A DNA stretch of 64,000 nucleotides. Source: Alicycliphilus denitrificans_A (GTDB lineage: Bacteria; Pseudomonadota; Gammaproteobacteria; Burkholderiales; Burkholderiaceae_C). Below are positions 21,226 to 29,572 of the stretch, in pieces. Location of the stretch: positions 2,108,001-2,172,000 of the forward strand of contig NZ_CP126238.1 of the NCBI RefSeq assembly GCF_044792555.1. The letters run 5' to 3'. Within the stretch, counting starts at the first letter, position 1; each line of letters begins with the position of its first letter. Under the pieces are notes generated by a model. It had not been told where the DNA came from. It made no database searches and was given only the letters and a program-made list of their open reading frames with translations. The translations under genes were made by a program, and so were the position numbers.

Positions 21226-21256
21226 CCCGCGAAAGCCTCCGGCCGGCCCTGGGGTG

Positions 21257-22243
21257 TCAGACCGGCTGCAGCCCCAGCTGCTTCATCATGCTTCCGGTGA
21301 TCTCCATTTCGTGCTGAATGCTTTGCACGAAGGCCGCGCCATCGCGGACATCCACCAGCCCCCCGTTTTTTTGCAGCGACACAACCACTTCGGGCTGTTT
21401 GAGCGCTTCCGAAAAGGCCTTGTAGATGGTCTGCACCACCGCGTCCGGCGTCCCCGCAGGGGCGGAGAGGCCGCCAAACGAGGTCAGTTCCACGCCCGTA
21501 ACGCCGAGTTCGGCGAGCGTGGGAACCTGGGGGGCGACGGGGTTGCGTTTGGCGCCGGCAATCGCCAGGGCGCGCAGCTTGCCAGCCTTGATCATGGGAT
21601 TGGCGGCCGAGAAAATCGGCATGCCGAAGGTGACCTGGTGTCCCAGGATGGCATTCACCAGGTCGGAGGCACCCTTGTAGGGCACATGCATGGCCTTGGT
21701 GTGTGTGACGCTCAGAAAGAGTTCCATACCCAGGTGCGAGGGCGTGCCGATACCGCCCGAGGCATAGTTCACCTGGCCCGGCTGCTCCCTGAGCTTGGCC
21801 AGCAAATCGTCCAGCGTGCGGATGTCGGAATCTGCGTTCACCACCAGACCGACGGAGGAGCTGCTCAGGCGCATGATGTGCCGGAAATCCTTGAGCGCGT
21901 CATACCCGGGGTTCTTGTAGATGTGCATGTTGGCGGCCAGCGGCGAGCCCGTGTAGAGCAGGGTGTAGCCATCGGCCGGCGACTTGGCCACGATGCGCGT
22001 GCCAATGTTGCCCGCGGCGCCCGGGCGGTTCTCGATGATGATGGGCTGGCCGAGGAAGGGGGCCACGGCTTCGGCCAGGATGCGCGCCACCATGTCCGGC
22101 CCCGTGGCCGGCAGGTAGGGCACCAGCCATTTGACGGGGCGGCTGGGGTAGCGGCCCTGGGCCCGGGCTGGCATGCCCGCCAGGGGCAGCAGGGCCGTGC
22201 CAAGCGCATGGGTCAGGATCTGGCGGCGTGACATGGTGGTCAT
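21257..22243 (-). CDS. Tripartite tricarboxylate transporter substrate-binding protein (TctC/Bug family)
   Basis: Periplasmic binding protein of 328 residues for small carboxylates. The N-terminal signal peptide begins SRRQILTHALGTALLPLAG and ends near ARAQG; the paired arginines could make it a Tat substrate. The mature protein starts PSRPVKWLVPYLPATGPD, then PIIIENRPGAAGNIGT, the usual Bug motif. No tctA or tctB membrane gene is nearby, which is common for Bug proteins in Comamonadaceae. It is last in a minus-strand set with an acyl-CoA dehydrogenase and a CoA ligase, so its ligand may be the acid they act on. Confidence 0.9.
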   Translation of the reverse strand: MTTMSRRQILTHALGTALLPLAGMPARAQGRYPSRPVKWLVPYLPATGPDMVARILAEAVAPFLGQPIIIENRPGAAGNIGTRIVAKSPADGYTLLYTGSPLAANMHIYKNPGYDALKDFRHIMRLSSSSVGLVVNADSDIRTLDDLLAKLREQPGQVNYASGGIGTPSHLGMELFLSVTHTKAMHVPYKGASDLVNAILGHQVTFGMPIFSAANPMIKAGKLRALAIAGAKRNPVAPQVPTLAELGVTGVELTSFGGLSAPAGTPDAVVQTIYKAFSEALKQPEVVVSLQKNGGLVDVRDGAAFVQSIQHEMEITGSMMKQLGLQPV

Positions 22244-22289
22244 ACTTGTCTCCTAGTTGGGAATCTATGGCAGTGCGAAGGCCGCTGCC

Positions 22290-23525
22290 TCATGCCGCCA
22301 GGCTACCCGGCGTGGCCAGCAGCTCCTTGGCGATGGTGTTGCGCTGGATCTCGCTGGTGCCGGTCAGCACGCGGTACATGCGCAGCATGCGGAACAGGAG
22401 CTCCACGCGCCGGCCCTGGACGATGCCCTCGCCGCCGTGGATCTGCACCGCGCGGTCGGCGATGCCGAAGGCGGCCTCGGAGCAGAACAGCTTGCTCATG
22501 GCCGCCTGGGCGCGCGCGTCGATACCGGCGTCGATGGCGCGCGCCGTCTGCAGCATCAGGGCGCGGGCCGCGGCCCACTGCGTGGCCATGTCGGCCAGCA
22601 TGTGCTGTATGGCCTGGAACTGGGCGATGCTGCGGCCGAACTGCCGGCGCTCCAGCGCATAGTCGCGTGCGTCGCGCAGCGCCACCTGGGCCAGGCCTAG
22701 CATGGCCGGGCAGTGCAACAGCCGGTTGACGGTGATGCGCCCCAGCGCCAGCGCCAGGCCACGGCCGGGCTCGCCGATCAACTGGGCGGTGGGGACGCGG
22801 GCCTTGCTGAGCACGATGTCGCCGGTGTGCGACTGGCCGGCCATGGTCTTGTAGCCGCTGACCACCTCCACGCCCGGCGCGTGCAGGTCCACGAAGAAGG
22901 CGCTGATCTCGCGCTCGGCCGCGCCCTCGGGGGCGGTGGAGGCCATGAGCACGGCGAAGTCGGCAAACGGCGAGCCCGAGATGAAACGCTTGCGGCCGTT
23001 CAGCACATAGTGCTCGCCGTCCAGCGTGGCGTGGGTCTGCAGGGCGCCGGCGTCCGAACCTGCGGAGGCTTCGGTCAGCGCAAAGCAGATGGCCTTCTCG
23101 GCGCGCGCCACCGGGGTGATGAACTGCTGCATCTGCCACGGCGTGGCCTTGCGCACCAGGGCGCCGATGCGCGGCGGGCCGCTCAGCTCGCCCAGCACAT
23201 GGGGCGCAAAGGACGAGCCGGTGGCGTAGATGGCCTCCTTGATCAGCACCTGGTCGAGCACCGACAGCTTGCGCCCGCCCATGGCCTCGGGCAGGGTCAT
23301 GCCGTAGAAGCCGAGCGCGTGCGAGCGTTGCCAGACCCGGCGCAGCAGGACCTTGTCGGGCGCATGCTCGTGGTCTATGCCGTGGCGGCGGGCCAGCTCG
23401 GCCAGCTCGCCGAGCAGGAAGTCCTGCAGCGCTGCGATCAGCTCGGCCGCCTGGGGCGAGCCTTCGAAGGGCATCTCGATCAGCGCTGGAATGGCGCCGG
23501 CCAGCGTGGTGGCGGGTGCGTTCAT
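22290..23525 (-). CDS. Acyl-CoA dehydrogenase family protein
   Basis: A 411-residue flavoprotein of the acyl-CoA dehydrogenase fold. It has ICFALTEASAGSDAGAL for FAD/substrate binding, the C-terminal helix bundle with ERRQFGRSIAQFQ, IHGGEGIVQGRRVE, and GTSEIQRNTIAKELL. Where short- and medium-chain enzymes have the catalytic Glu in YEGT, this one reads VLTGT, and the alternative helix-G position (ERLV in isovaleryl-CoA dehydrogenase) reads LGRI. The base is therefore unclear by eye. Its stop lies next to the ligase gene, with one base between 23525 and 23527, so the two are one operon. Confidence 0.88.
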   Translation of the reverse strand: MNAPATTLAGAIPALIEMPFEGSPQAAELIAALQDFLLGELAELARRHGIDHEHAPDKVLLRRVWQRSHALGFYGMTLPEAMGGRKLSVLDQVLIKEAIYATGSSFAPHVLGELSGPPRIGALVRKATPWQMQQFITPVARAEKAICFALTEASAGSDAGALQTHATLDGEHYVLNGRKRFISGSPFADFAVLMASTAPEGAAEREISAFFVDLHAPGVEVVSGYKTMAGQSHTGDIVLSKARVPTAQLIGEPGRGLALALGRITVNRLLHCPAMLGLAQVALRDARDYALERRQFGRSIAQFQAIQHMLADMATQWAAARALMLQTARAIDAGIDARAQAAMSKLFCSEAAFGIADRAVQIHGGEGIVQGRRVELLFRMLRMYRVLTGTSEIQRNTIAKELLATPGSLAA

Positions 23526-23526
23526 G

Positions 23527-25107
23527 TCAGTTCACCTTGCGGCTGAGGTTGCTCCAATACGGTGCCTGCACGGTCTTGCGCATCACCTTGCCATTGGGGT
23601 TCTTGGGTAGTTGCTCGACGAACTCGATGTGGCGCGGGCGCTTGAAGCCGCCCAGGTGCTCGGCGCAGAACTGGTCGATCGCCCCGGTATCAGGCTGCAC
23701 GCCCGGCTTGAGCACGATGTGCGCCGCCACGGCCTCGCCCCATTTGTCGTCGGGGATGGCGAAGACGCAGGCGTCCTGCACCGCCTGGTGGCGGTAGAGC
23801 ACGGCCTCGACCTCGGACGGGTAGACGTTGAAGCCGCCGCTGATGACCATGTCCTTCTTGCGGTCCACGATGTAGACGAAGCCCTCCTCGTCCACGCGCG
23901 CCAGGTCGCCGGTGTGGTAGCGGCCGTTCTTCAGCACCTCGGCCGTGAGGTCGGGGGCGCGCCAGTAGCCGGCGAACACATCGGGGCCGCTGACGACGAT
24001 CTCGCCCACCTCGCCCTGGGGCAGCGGGTTGCCGTCGTCATCGACCACCTCGACGATGGACTCCAGGAACGGACGCCCGCAGGATGCCAGCCGCTCGGGC
24101 CGCCCGGCGCGTGCCTGCAGGTGGTCCAGCGCCGACAGGCCACACACGCCCGAGGTGGTCTCGCCCGCGCCATAGCCCTGGCTGAGGATGGGGCCGAACA
24201 CGTCCATGGCCTGCAGGATGCGCGCCGGCGCCATCGGGGCCGCGCCATAGCCCAGGCGCAGCAGGTCGGGCAGCGGGCGGTAGCGGCCCTGCACCTCGGC
24301 CAGCAGCATGTTGATCATGGTCGGCACCATGAAGGTGTGGGTCACGCGCCGCTGCTGCATCTCGGCGATGAAGCGGGCGGGCTCGAACTGGGCAAACAGG
24401 TGGGTGCTGGCCCCGGTGCACAGCGCCGGCACCAGTTGCATGCCCGAGGCATGGGTGATGGGGCCGACCAGGCCCAGCACATGGCCCGCCTGCATGCCTT
24501 CGCCGCGCATCAGGAACTTGCGCAGCTGGGCCAGGCGGTTGCCGAAGGTCTGCATCGCCGCCTTGAGCACTCCCGACGAGCCCGAGGTGTAGTGCAGCAC
24601 GGCGAGCTCATGCGCGTGCACGGCCACCGGCTCGAATTGCGCGCCGGCCTGGGCCAGGCGGCTTTCGTAGTCGCTGCCCGCGGGGCCGTCGAGTAGCAGC
24701 AGCTGTACGTCCGGGTCGGCCAGGTGGGGGCGGAAGGCCTCGGCGCGCGCGGCCGTGGTGACGATGAGCCGCGCCTCGCTGTTGGCCGCAATCTCGCCCA
24801 CCTCGCGCGGCGACAGGCGGGCGTTGAACGGCGCCTTGACCAGGCCGGCCTTGTAGCAGGCGATCTCGATCTCGACGATCTCGACGCAGTTGGGCAGGTA
24901 GATGCCCACGCGGTCGCCGCGCGTGAGGCCGCTGGCCAGCAGCGTATTGGCCAGGCGGTTGGAGCGCTGCTCCAGCTCGCTATAGCTGATGCTGCGCGCC
25001 GCGCTGGTGACGGCAGGCAGGCGGGCATGGGTCTGGCAGCTGCGCGCCACCAAGGCGCCCACGTTGGGGATCAGGAAGCCCGGCGGGGGCGTGGAAATGC
25101 TGGTCAT
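23527..25107 (-). CDS. AMP-forming acyl-CoA synthetase
   Basis: A 526-residue class I adenylate-forming enzyme, likely activating a carboxylic acid to its CoA ester. The phosphate loop is YTSGSSGVLKA, a variant of the usual SG[ST]TG-PKG. GYGAGETTSG is the A5 region, the A7 aspartate lies in YHTGDLARVD, and the conserved lysine lies in NPNGKVMRKT near the C-terminus. The substrate cannot be told from sequence. The acyl-CoA dehydrogenase and TctC-type protein downstream suggest a small catabolic operon, perhaps driven by the LysR regulator upstream. Confidence 0.88.
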   Translation of the reverse strand: MTSISTPPPGFLIPNVGALVARSCQTHARLPAVTSAARSISYSELEQRSNRLANTLLASGLTRGDRVGIYLPNCVEIVEIEIACYKAGLVKAPFNARLSPREVGEIAANSEARLIVTTAARAEAFRPHLADPDVQLLLLDGPAGSDYESRLAQAGAQFEPVAVHAHELAVLHYTSGSSGVLKAAMQTFGNRLAQLRKFLMRGEGMQAGHVLGLVGPITHASGMQLVPALCTGASTHLFAQFEPARFIAEMQQRRVTHTFMVPTMINMLLAEVQGRYRPLPDLLRLGYGAAPMAPARILQAMDVFGPILSQGYGAGETTSGVCGLSALDHLQARAGRPERLASCGRPFLESIVEVVDDDGNPLPQGEVGEIVVSGPDVFAGYWRAPDLTAEVLKNGRYHTGDLARVDEEGFVYIVDRKKDMVISGGFNVYPSEVEAVLYRHQAVQDACVFAIPDDKWGEAVAAHIVLKPGVQPDTGAIDQFCAEHLGGFKRPRHIEFVEQLPKNPNGKVMRKTVQAPYWSNLSRKVN

Positions 25108-25204
25108 GGCGGTCCTCTTGCGAAGCGCTGCGCGGCTTGCGCGGCGGTGCAGGGACTGTCTCAGAACCGGCGGGGTTAGAGGAAATACTGTTTATTGATC
25201 CGAT

Positions 25205-25225
25205 GCCATCAAATTAATTGATGGC
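25205..25225. promoter_or_regulatory. Palindrome with LysR-type T-N11-A core
   Basis: GCCATCAA (25205-25212) / TTGATGGC (25218-25225) is a perfect 8-bp inverted repeat around ATTAA. It contains a T-N11-A core from 25209 to 25221. It overlaps the stop of the LysR gene and lies about 100-118 bases upstream of the ligase start, so it could be the operator for the catabolic genes. A terminator role is also possible, but there is no T-run. Confidence 0.4.
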
Positions 25226-26209
25226 CTGATCCATGAGCCAGCGCGCCTGCCATTGGCCACCGGCTATCAGGCTGCGCGCGTGGGCCAGCAGGCATTGGCG
25301 CACCACGGCGGTGGCGGCATCGTCCGCGCGGCTGGCCTGGGTGGTCAGGTGGTAGCGCCGCTGCAATGCCGGATCGACGATGCGGGCGACGATCCATTGC
25401 CCTGGGGCAGCGGCCTGCTGGCGCTGGGCTGGCAGCCCCTCGGCCAGGGTGCAGGCGGGCGAGAAGGTGAAGCCGGCGCCGCAGTAGTAGAGCGAGCGGA
25501 TGACGCGCACCGAGTCATGCTCGTGCACGATGTTCAGGCGCAGGCCGTGCTGCTCGGCCGCCGCCTCCACGCTCTGGCGGATGGCAAAGCGGCGCGACTG
25601 CAGCACCAGCGGCAGCCGGCAGGCGTGCCCAAAGGCCAGGCTGGGCAGGCCGCCGCCCGCGGCGGCCTGCAGCAGCGGCGCCACCGCGGCGTCACGGTCC
25701 AGGCCCGTGAGGAAGATGTCTTCCTGTGCCATGGGCTGGCAGGCGAGGCCGGGCAGCGATGGCGTGTCGACGAGGATGCCGATGTCGGCACGGCGCTCCA
25801 GCACGGCCTTTTGCACCGCCAGGCTCAGACCGTCGAGCACGAAGATGCGGATGCGCGGGTGCGTCTGTGCCAGCTCGGCGATCACCGGCCCGAGCAGCAG
25901 CGTGGTCAGCAGAAAGGGCACGGCAATCGTGACCGAGCCCTCCGGCCCCTGAGGCAGGCGCCGGATGCGCTCGCCCATGGCCTCGGCGTCGCTGAGCAGG
26001 CGGCGCGCGTCCTGGTACAGCTGGGTGCCGGCCGGTGTCGGCGCCACGCCGGCGTGGCTGCGCTCGAGCAGCTGGGCGCCCAGCTCCGCCTCCAGTTTCT
26101 TGATCTGGGCCGTCAGCGCCGGCTGGGCCACGTAGAGCGAATGCGCGGCGCGCGAGAGGCTGCCGACCTCGACCACGGCGATGAAGTAGCGCAGCGCCCG
26201 CAGGTCCAT
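25214..26209 (-). CDS. LysR-family transcriptional regulator
   Basis: A 331-residue regulator. The helix-turn-helix occupies residues ~1-60 (DLRALRYFIAVVEVGSLSRA, then AQPALTAQIKKLEAELG), in the style of Nac/Cbl-like LysR proteins. A periplasmic-binding-fold effector domain follows (from ~90, GSVTIAVPFLLTTLLLGPV). It starts one base after the prmB stop and is read in the same direction, so it may be expressed from the dap-prmB operon. The presumed target is the ligase-dehydrogenase-TctC set just downstream. Confidence 0.93.
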   Translation of the reverse strand: MDLRALRYFIAVVEVGSLSRAAHSLYVAQPALTAQIKKLEAELGAQLLERSHAGVAPTPAGTQLYQDARRLLSDAEAMGERIRRLPQGPEGSVTIAVPFLLTTLLLGPVIAELAQTHPRIRIFVLDGLSLAVQKAVLERRADIGILVDTPSLPGLACQPMAQEDIFLTGLDRDAAVAPLLQAAAGGGLPSLAFGHACRLPLVLQSRRFAIRQSVEAAAEQHGLRLNIVHEHDSVRVIRSLYYCGAGFTFSPACTLAEGLPAQRQQAAAPGQWIVARIVDPALQRRYHLTTQASRADDAATAVVRQCLLAHARSLIAGGQWQARWLMDQAIN

Positions 26210-26210
26210 G

Positions 26211-27131
26211 TTAGCCGCTTGCCGCGGCCCAGGCCTGCAGCGCGGCGCGCGTGATCAGCAGCACCTGGTCCTCGCCGGCGCTGGTCTCAAGCCAGAACAC
26301 GGGCAGCTGGGCAAAGGCGGCCTCGAAATGCGCGCGCTCGTTGCCGATCTCCAGCACCAGCACGGCGTCTTCGCTCATGCAGGCCGGGGCATCCGCCAGC
26401 AGCTGGCGGATGAAGTCCATGCCGTCGCTGCCGCCGGCAAGTGCCAGCTCGGGTTCGGCGCGGTATTCAAGGGGCAGCTCGGACATGCTGTGCGCGTTCA
26501 CGTAGGGCGGGTTGCACAGGATCAGGTCCCAGGGGCCGGGGACTTGGGCCAGGCCATCGGATTGCACCAGGCGCACGCGCTGCTGCAGGCCGTGCTTCTC
26601 GACGTTGATGCGCGCCACGGCCAGGGCGTCGGGCGAGAGGTCGGCGCCCGTGACCCGCACCTCGGGCCAGGCCATGGCCGCCAGCACCGCCAGGCTGCCG
26701 TTGCCGGTGCACAGGTCGAGCACGCTGCGCGTCTGGTCGCTGAGCCAGTCGTCGATGCTGCCGTCGGCCAGCAGCTCGGCGATGAAGCTGCGCGGCACGA
26801 TGGCGCGCTCGTCCACATAGAAGGGCACACCGACCAGCCAGGCCTCGTGCGTGAGGTAGGCGGCGGGCTTGCGCGTGGCGATGCGTTCCTCGAAAAGCGT
26901 AGCTACCAGCGCTTGGTTGTCGGGCGTTACAAGCCGATTTGATACTGAATCCGGAGCGTCCTCGTCAAGCACACTATCCAGCGGCAGGCCCAGGCGCCAT
27001 AGCACCAGCCAAGCGGCCTCGTCGCGCGCATTGGCTGTGCCGTGGCCGAAGGCCACGCCGGCCCCGGCCAGGCGCGCCGCGCCGCTTTCGATCAGCGCGC
27101 CCACGGTGGCGCCGTGTACGGCCTGCGTCAT
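26211..27131 (-). CDS. prmB: 50S ribosomal protein L3 glutamine methyltransferase
   Basis: Methylates a glutamine of ribosomal protein L3. The 306-residue protein has an N-terminal helical domain, then the SAM motif VLDLCTGNGSLAVLAA and the catalytic NPPY in LILCNPPYVN. That form, with PLEYRAEPELAL after it, points to PrmB; PrmC is the alternative. The ATG at 27131 overlaps the dapE stop by four bases. Residues ~61-76 (SVSNRLVTPDNQALVA) look like an insertion next to the conserved KPAAYLTHEAW and coincide with a repeat element in the DNA. Confidence 0.9.
   Translation of the reverse strand: MTQAVHGATVGALIESGAARLAGAGVAFGHGTANARDEAAWLVLWRLGLPLDSVLDEDAPDSVSNRLVTPDNQALVATLFEERIATRKPAAYLTHEAWLVGVPFYVDERAIVPRSFIAELLADGSIDDWLSDQTRSVLDLCTGNGSLAVLAAMAWPEVRVTGADLSPDALAVARINVEKHGLQQRVRLVQSDGLAQVPGPWDLILCNPPYVNAHSMSELPLEYRAEPELALAGGSDGMDFIRQLLADAPACMSEDAVLVLEIGNERAHFEAAFAQLPVFWLETSAGEDQVLLITRAALQAWAAASG
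26899..26950 (-). repeat. Dispersed repeat copy inside prmB
   Basis: On the plus strand it has TAGCT, AGCGCTTG, CGGGCGTT and CAAGCC in the same order and nearly the same spacing as the copy in dapE. Its reverse complement also resembles the intergenic copy at 42053-42112 (GCTTGTAACGC..AAGCGC). It is read in frame as TPDNQALVAT. Confidence 0.65.
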
Positions 27132-28303
27132 GCCGCGGCCCGCGCGTTGAGGTTTTCCAGCGTGCGGCGGTAGATGTTTTTGAGCGGCTCTATGTCCACC
27201 AGGCGGATGTTCTCGTCGATCTTGTGGATGCTGTCGTTGGGCGGGCCCAACTCGACCACCTGCGGGCAGATCTGGGCGATGAAGCGCCCGTCGCTGGTGC
27301 CGCCGGTGGTGGACAGCTCGGTGCTCAAACCCGTCTCGGCCAGGATGGCCTGCTGCACGGCGTCGACCAGCTCGCCCGGCTGGGTCAGGAAGGGCTGGCC
27401 GCCCAGGGTCCAGGCCAGCTCGTATTCGAGGCCATGGCGGTCGAGCAGGGCATGGACGCGCTGTTGCAGGCCCTCGGCCGTGGACTCGGTGCTGAAGCGG
27501 AAGTTGAAGTCGATGACTACCTGGCCCGGGATGATGTTGGTGGCACCCGTGCCGCCGTGGATGTTGCTCATCTGCCAGCTGGTGGGCGGGAAGAAGGCAT
27601 TGCCCTGGTCCCAGACGGTGGCGGCCAGTTCGGCCAGCGCGGGCACGGCCTGGTGGATGGGGTTGCGTGCCAGTTGCGGGTAGGCGATATGGCCCTGCAC
27701 GCCCTTGACCGTGAGCTTGCCGCTGAGCGTGCCGCGGCGGCCGTTCTTGATCATGTCGCCGGTGCTGCCCACCGCGGTGGGCTCGCCCACGATGCACCAG
27801 TCCAGGCGCTCGCCGCGTGCGGCGAGCCGCTCGACCACCACCTTGGTGCCATCGACCGAGGGGCCTTCCTCGTCACTGGTGAGCAAAAAGGCGATGTTGA
27901 TGGCCGGCGCGGGCGTGGCGGCCAGGAACTCCTCCACGGCCACGACGAAGGCGGCGATCGAGGTCTTCATGTCGCTGGCGCCTCGGCCATAGAGGCGGCC
28001 ATCGCGCTGCGTGGGCGTGAAGGGCGCGCTGCCCCACTGCTCCACGGGGCCGGTGGGCACGACGTCGGTATGGCCCGCGAATACTACGAGTTTAGTAGCT
28101 GCTTGCGCTTGACTGGCGGGCGTTGCAGGCCTTTTTGCCCATAGATTGCTGACGTGGAAGGTGGGCGGCCCACTGTCCAGCCGTTCGCAGGCAAAGCCCA
28201 GGGGCGCCAGGCGCTCGGCCAGCAGGTCGAGGCAACCCGCGTCCTCGGGCGTGACGGAGGGGCGGGCGATGAGTTGTTCGGTCAGTTGCAGGGTGGGGGA
28301 CAT
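27128..28303 (-). CDS. dapE: Succinyl-diaminopimelate desuccinylase
   Basis: Zinc enzyme that removes succinate from N-succinyl-LL-diaminopimelate in lysine and peptidoglycan synthesis. The 391 residues (usual ~375-385) show the M20 peptidase motifs: FAGHTDVVPTG with the first zinc ligand, GRGASDMKTS with the bridging aspartate, TSDEEGPSVDGT with the catalytic glutamate, and GGTSDGRFIAQ near the end. A repeat-derived stretch (PATPASQAQAATK) sits just before the first zinc motif, where E. coli DapE has a short loop. It overlaps prmB by four bases. Confidence 0.96.
   Translation of the reverse strand: MSPTLQLTEQLIARPSVTPEDAGCLDLLAERLAPLGFACERLDSGPPTFHVSNLWAKRPATPASQAQAATKLVVFAGHTDVVPTGPVEQWGSAPFTPTQRDGRLYGRGASDMKTSIAAFVVAVEEFLAATPAPAINIAFLLTSDEEGPSVDGTKVVVERLAARGERLDWCIVGEPTAVGSTGDMIKNGRRGTLSGKLTVKGVQGHIAYPQLARNPIHQAVPALAELAATVWDQGNAFFPPTSWQMSNIHGGTGATNIIPGQVVIDFNFRFSTESTAEGLQQRVHALLDRHGLEYELAWTLGGQPFLTQPGELVDAVQQAILAETGLSTELSTTGGTSDGRFIAQICPQVVELGPPNDSIHKIDENIRLVDIEPLKNIYRRTLENLNARAAA
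28081..28140 (-). repeat. Dispersed repeat copy inside dapE
   Basis: On the plus strand it carries TAGTAGCT, TTGCGCTTG, CGGGCGTT and GCAGGCC, matching the prmB copy in order, strand and reading frame. It is translated as TPASQAQAAT. Confidence 0.65.
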
Positions 28304-28348
28304 CGGGCGGGCAGGGTAGGGGCCGGCGTAGCGGCCGGTATAAAGCCA

Positions 28349-29512
28349 TCAGGCAGATTTCACGTCCAGCACGATCTCGGTGAACGAGGGTTCATCGTCC
28401 TCGGACGGCTGGCTGGCCTCTTGCTGCGCCTGTGCGGCGCGGGCGGCGATGGTGAAGTCGTTTTGCAGGCGCCACATCAGGTTGGTGGGCGAGTCGGCGT
28501 AGGCCAGGCCTTCCTTGCGGTCGATCTTGTCGTTCAGGATCAGCTGCGCCAGCGCTTCCTCGAAGGTCTGCGAGCCCTCGGCCATGGACTTTTCCATGGC
28601 CTCGCGCACGCCGGAGAAGTCGCCCTTCTCCACCAGGTCGGACACCAGTTTGGTGTTGAGCATGACCTCGGCGGCCGGCAGCCGCTCGCCCGCCTTGGTG
28701 CGCACTAGGCGCTGCGAGACGATGGCCTTGAGGGCCGAGGCCAGGTCCCCCAGCATGGTGGGGCGCACCTCGACGGGGTAGAACGACAGGATGCGGTTGA
28801 GCGCGTGGTAGCTGTTGTTGCCGTGCAGCGTGGCCAGGCATAGGTGGCCCGACTGTGCGTAGGCGATGGCGGCGGACATGGTCTCGCGGTCGCGGATCTC
28901 GCCGATCAGGATCACGTCGGGCGCCTGGCGCAGCGCGTTCTTCAGTGCCGTCTGCAGCGACTGCGTGTCGCTGCCGATCTCGCGCTGGTTGACGATGGAT
29001 TTCTTGCTCTTGAACTGGTATTCGACCGGATCCTCGACGGTCAGGATATGGCCCGTCATGGCCTCGTTGCGCTCGTCCAGCATGGCCGCCAGCGTGGTGC
29101 TCTTGCCCGACCCCGTGGCACCCACGACCAGGATCAGGCCGCGTTTTTCCATGATGAGTTCGCTGAGCACCGGGGGCAGGTTCAAGGAGGACAGCCTGGG
29201 GATTTCCTGCGCGATGAAGCGGATCACCACCGCATAGGTGCCGCGCTGGCGCATGGCGCTGATACGAAAACGCCCGACACCCCTGAGCGGCACCCCCATA
29301 TTGAGTTCGCCCGTCTCCTCGAGCTCCTCGATGCGCTCGGGCGGCACGACCTCGGCGAGCAGATTTTTCGGCGCGTCGGGCGGCAGGAGCTGGCTGTTGA
29401 TGGGCACGCATTCGCCGTTGATCTTGATCAGCGCAGGCGCATTGGCCGACAGATAGACGTCGGAGGCCTTTTTCTCGCCCATCAGGCGCAGGATCCTCTC
29501 CATCGTGCTCAT
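28349..29512 (-). CDS. PilT/PilU-family type IV pilus retraction ATPase
   Basis: A 387-residue cytoplasmic hexameric ATPase of the PilT/PilU family. It has an N-terminal PAS-like domain (residues ~1-100), Walker A GATGSGKST (~131-139), the Asp box, Walker B with VILIGEIRDRETM, and the His box HLCLATLHGN. The EKKASDVYLSANAPALIKING start and the ~45-residue acidic C-terminal tail make it more PilU-like than PilT-like. It sits between dapD and dapE, with no other pilus gene nearby, as an apparently intact gene in the dap operon. A role in pilus retraction is inferred from the family. Confidence 0.88.
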   Translation of the reverse strand: MSTMERILRLMGEKKASDVYLSANAPALIKINGECVPINSQLLPPDAPKNLLAEVVPPERIEELEETGELNMGVPLRGVGRFRISAMRQRGTYAVVIRFIAQEIPRLSSLNLPPVLSELIMEKRGLILVVGATGSGKSTTLAAMLDERNEAMTGHILTVEDPVEYQFKSKKSIVNQREIGSDTQSLQTALKNALRQAPDVILIGEIRDRETMSAAIAYAQSGHLCLATLHGNNSYHALNRILSFYPVEVRPTMLGDLASALKAIVSQRLVRTKAGERLPAAEVMLNTKLVSDLVEKGDFSGVREAMEKSMAEGSQTFEEALAQLILNDKIDRKEGLAYADSPTNLMWRLQNDFTIAARAAQAQQEASQPSEDDEPSFTEIVLDVKSA

Positions 29513-29572
29513 GCTCGCTCCCTCTCTCGTAGTCGTTGTCGTGCGCGGCCGTCCACCGGCCCGGCGTGCCTG

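Noticed and set aside
26211..27797. 528-codon frame as the full prmB product
   Set aside because: The first ~220 codons lie opposite or in another frame of dapE and have no family character. PrmB begins at the ATG that overlaps the dapE stop (27131).
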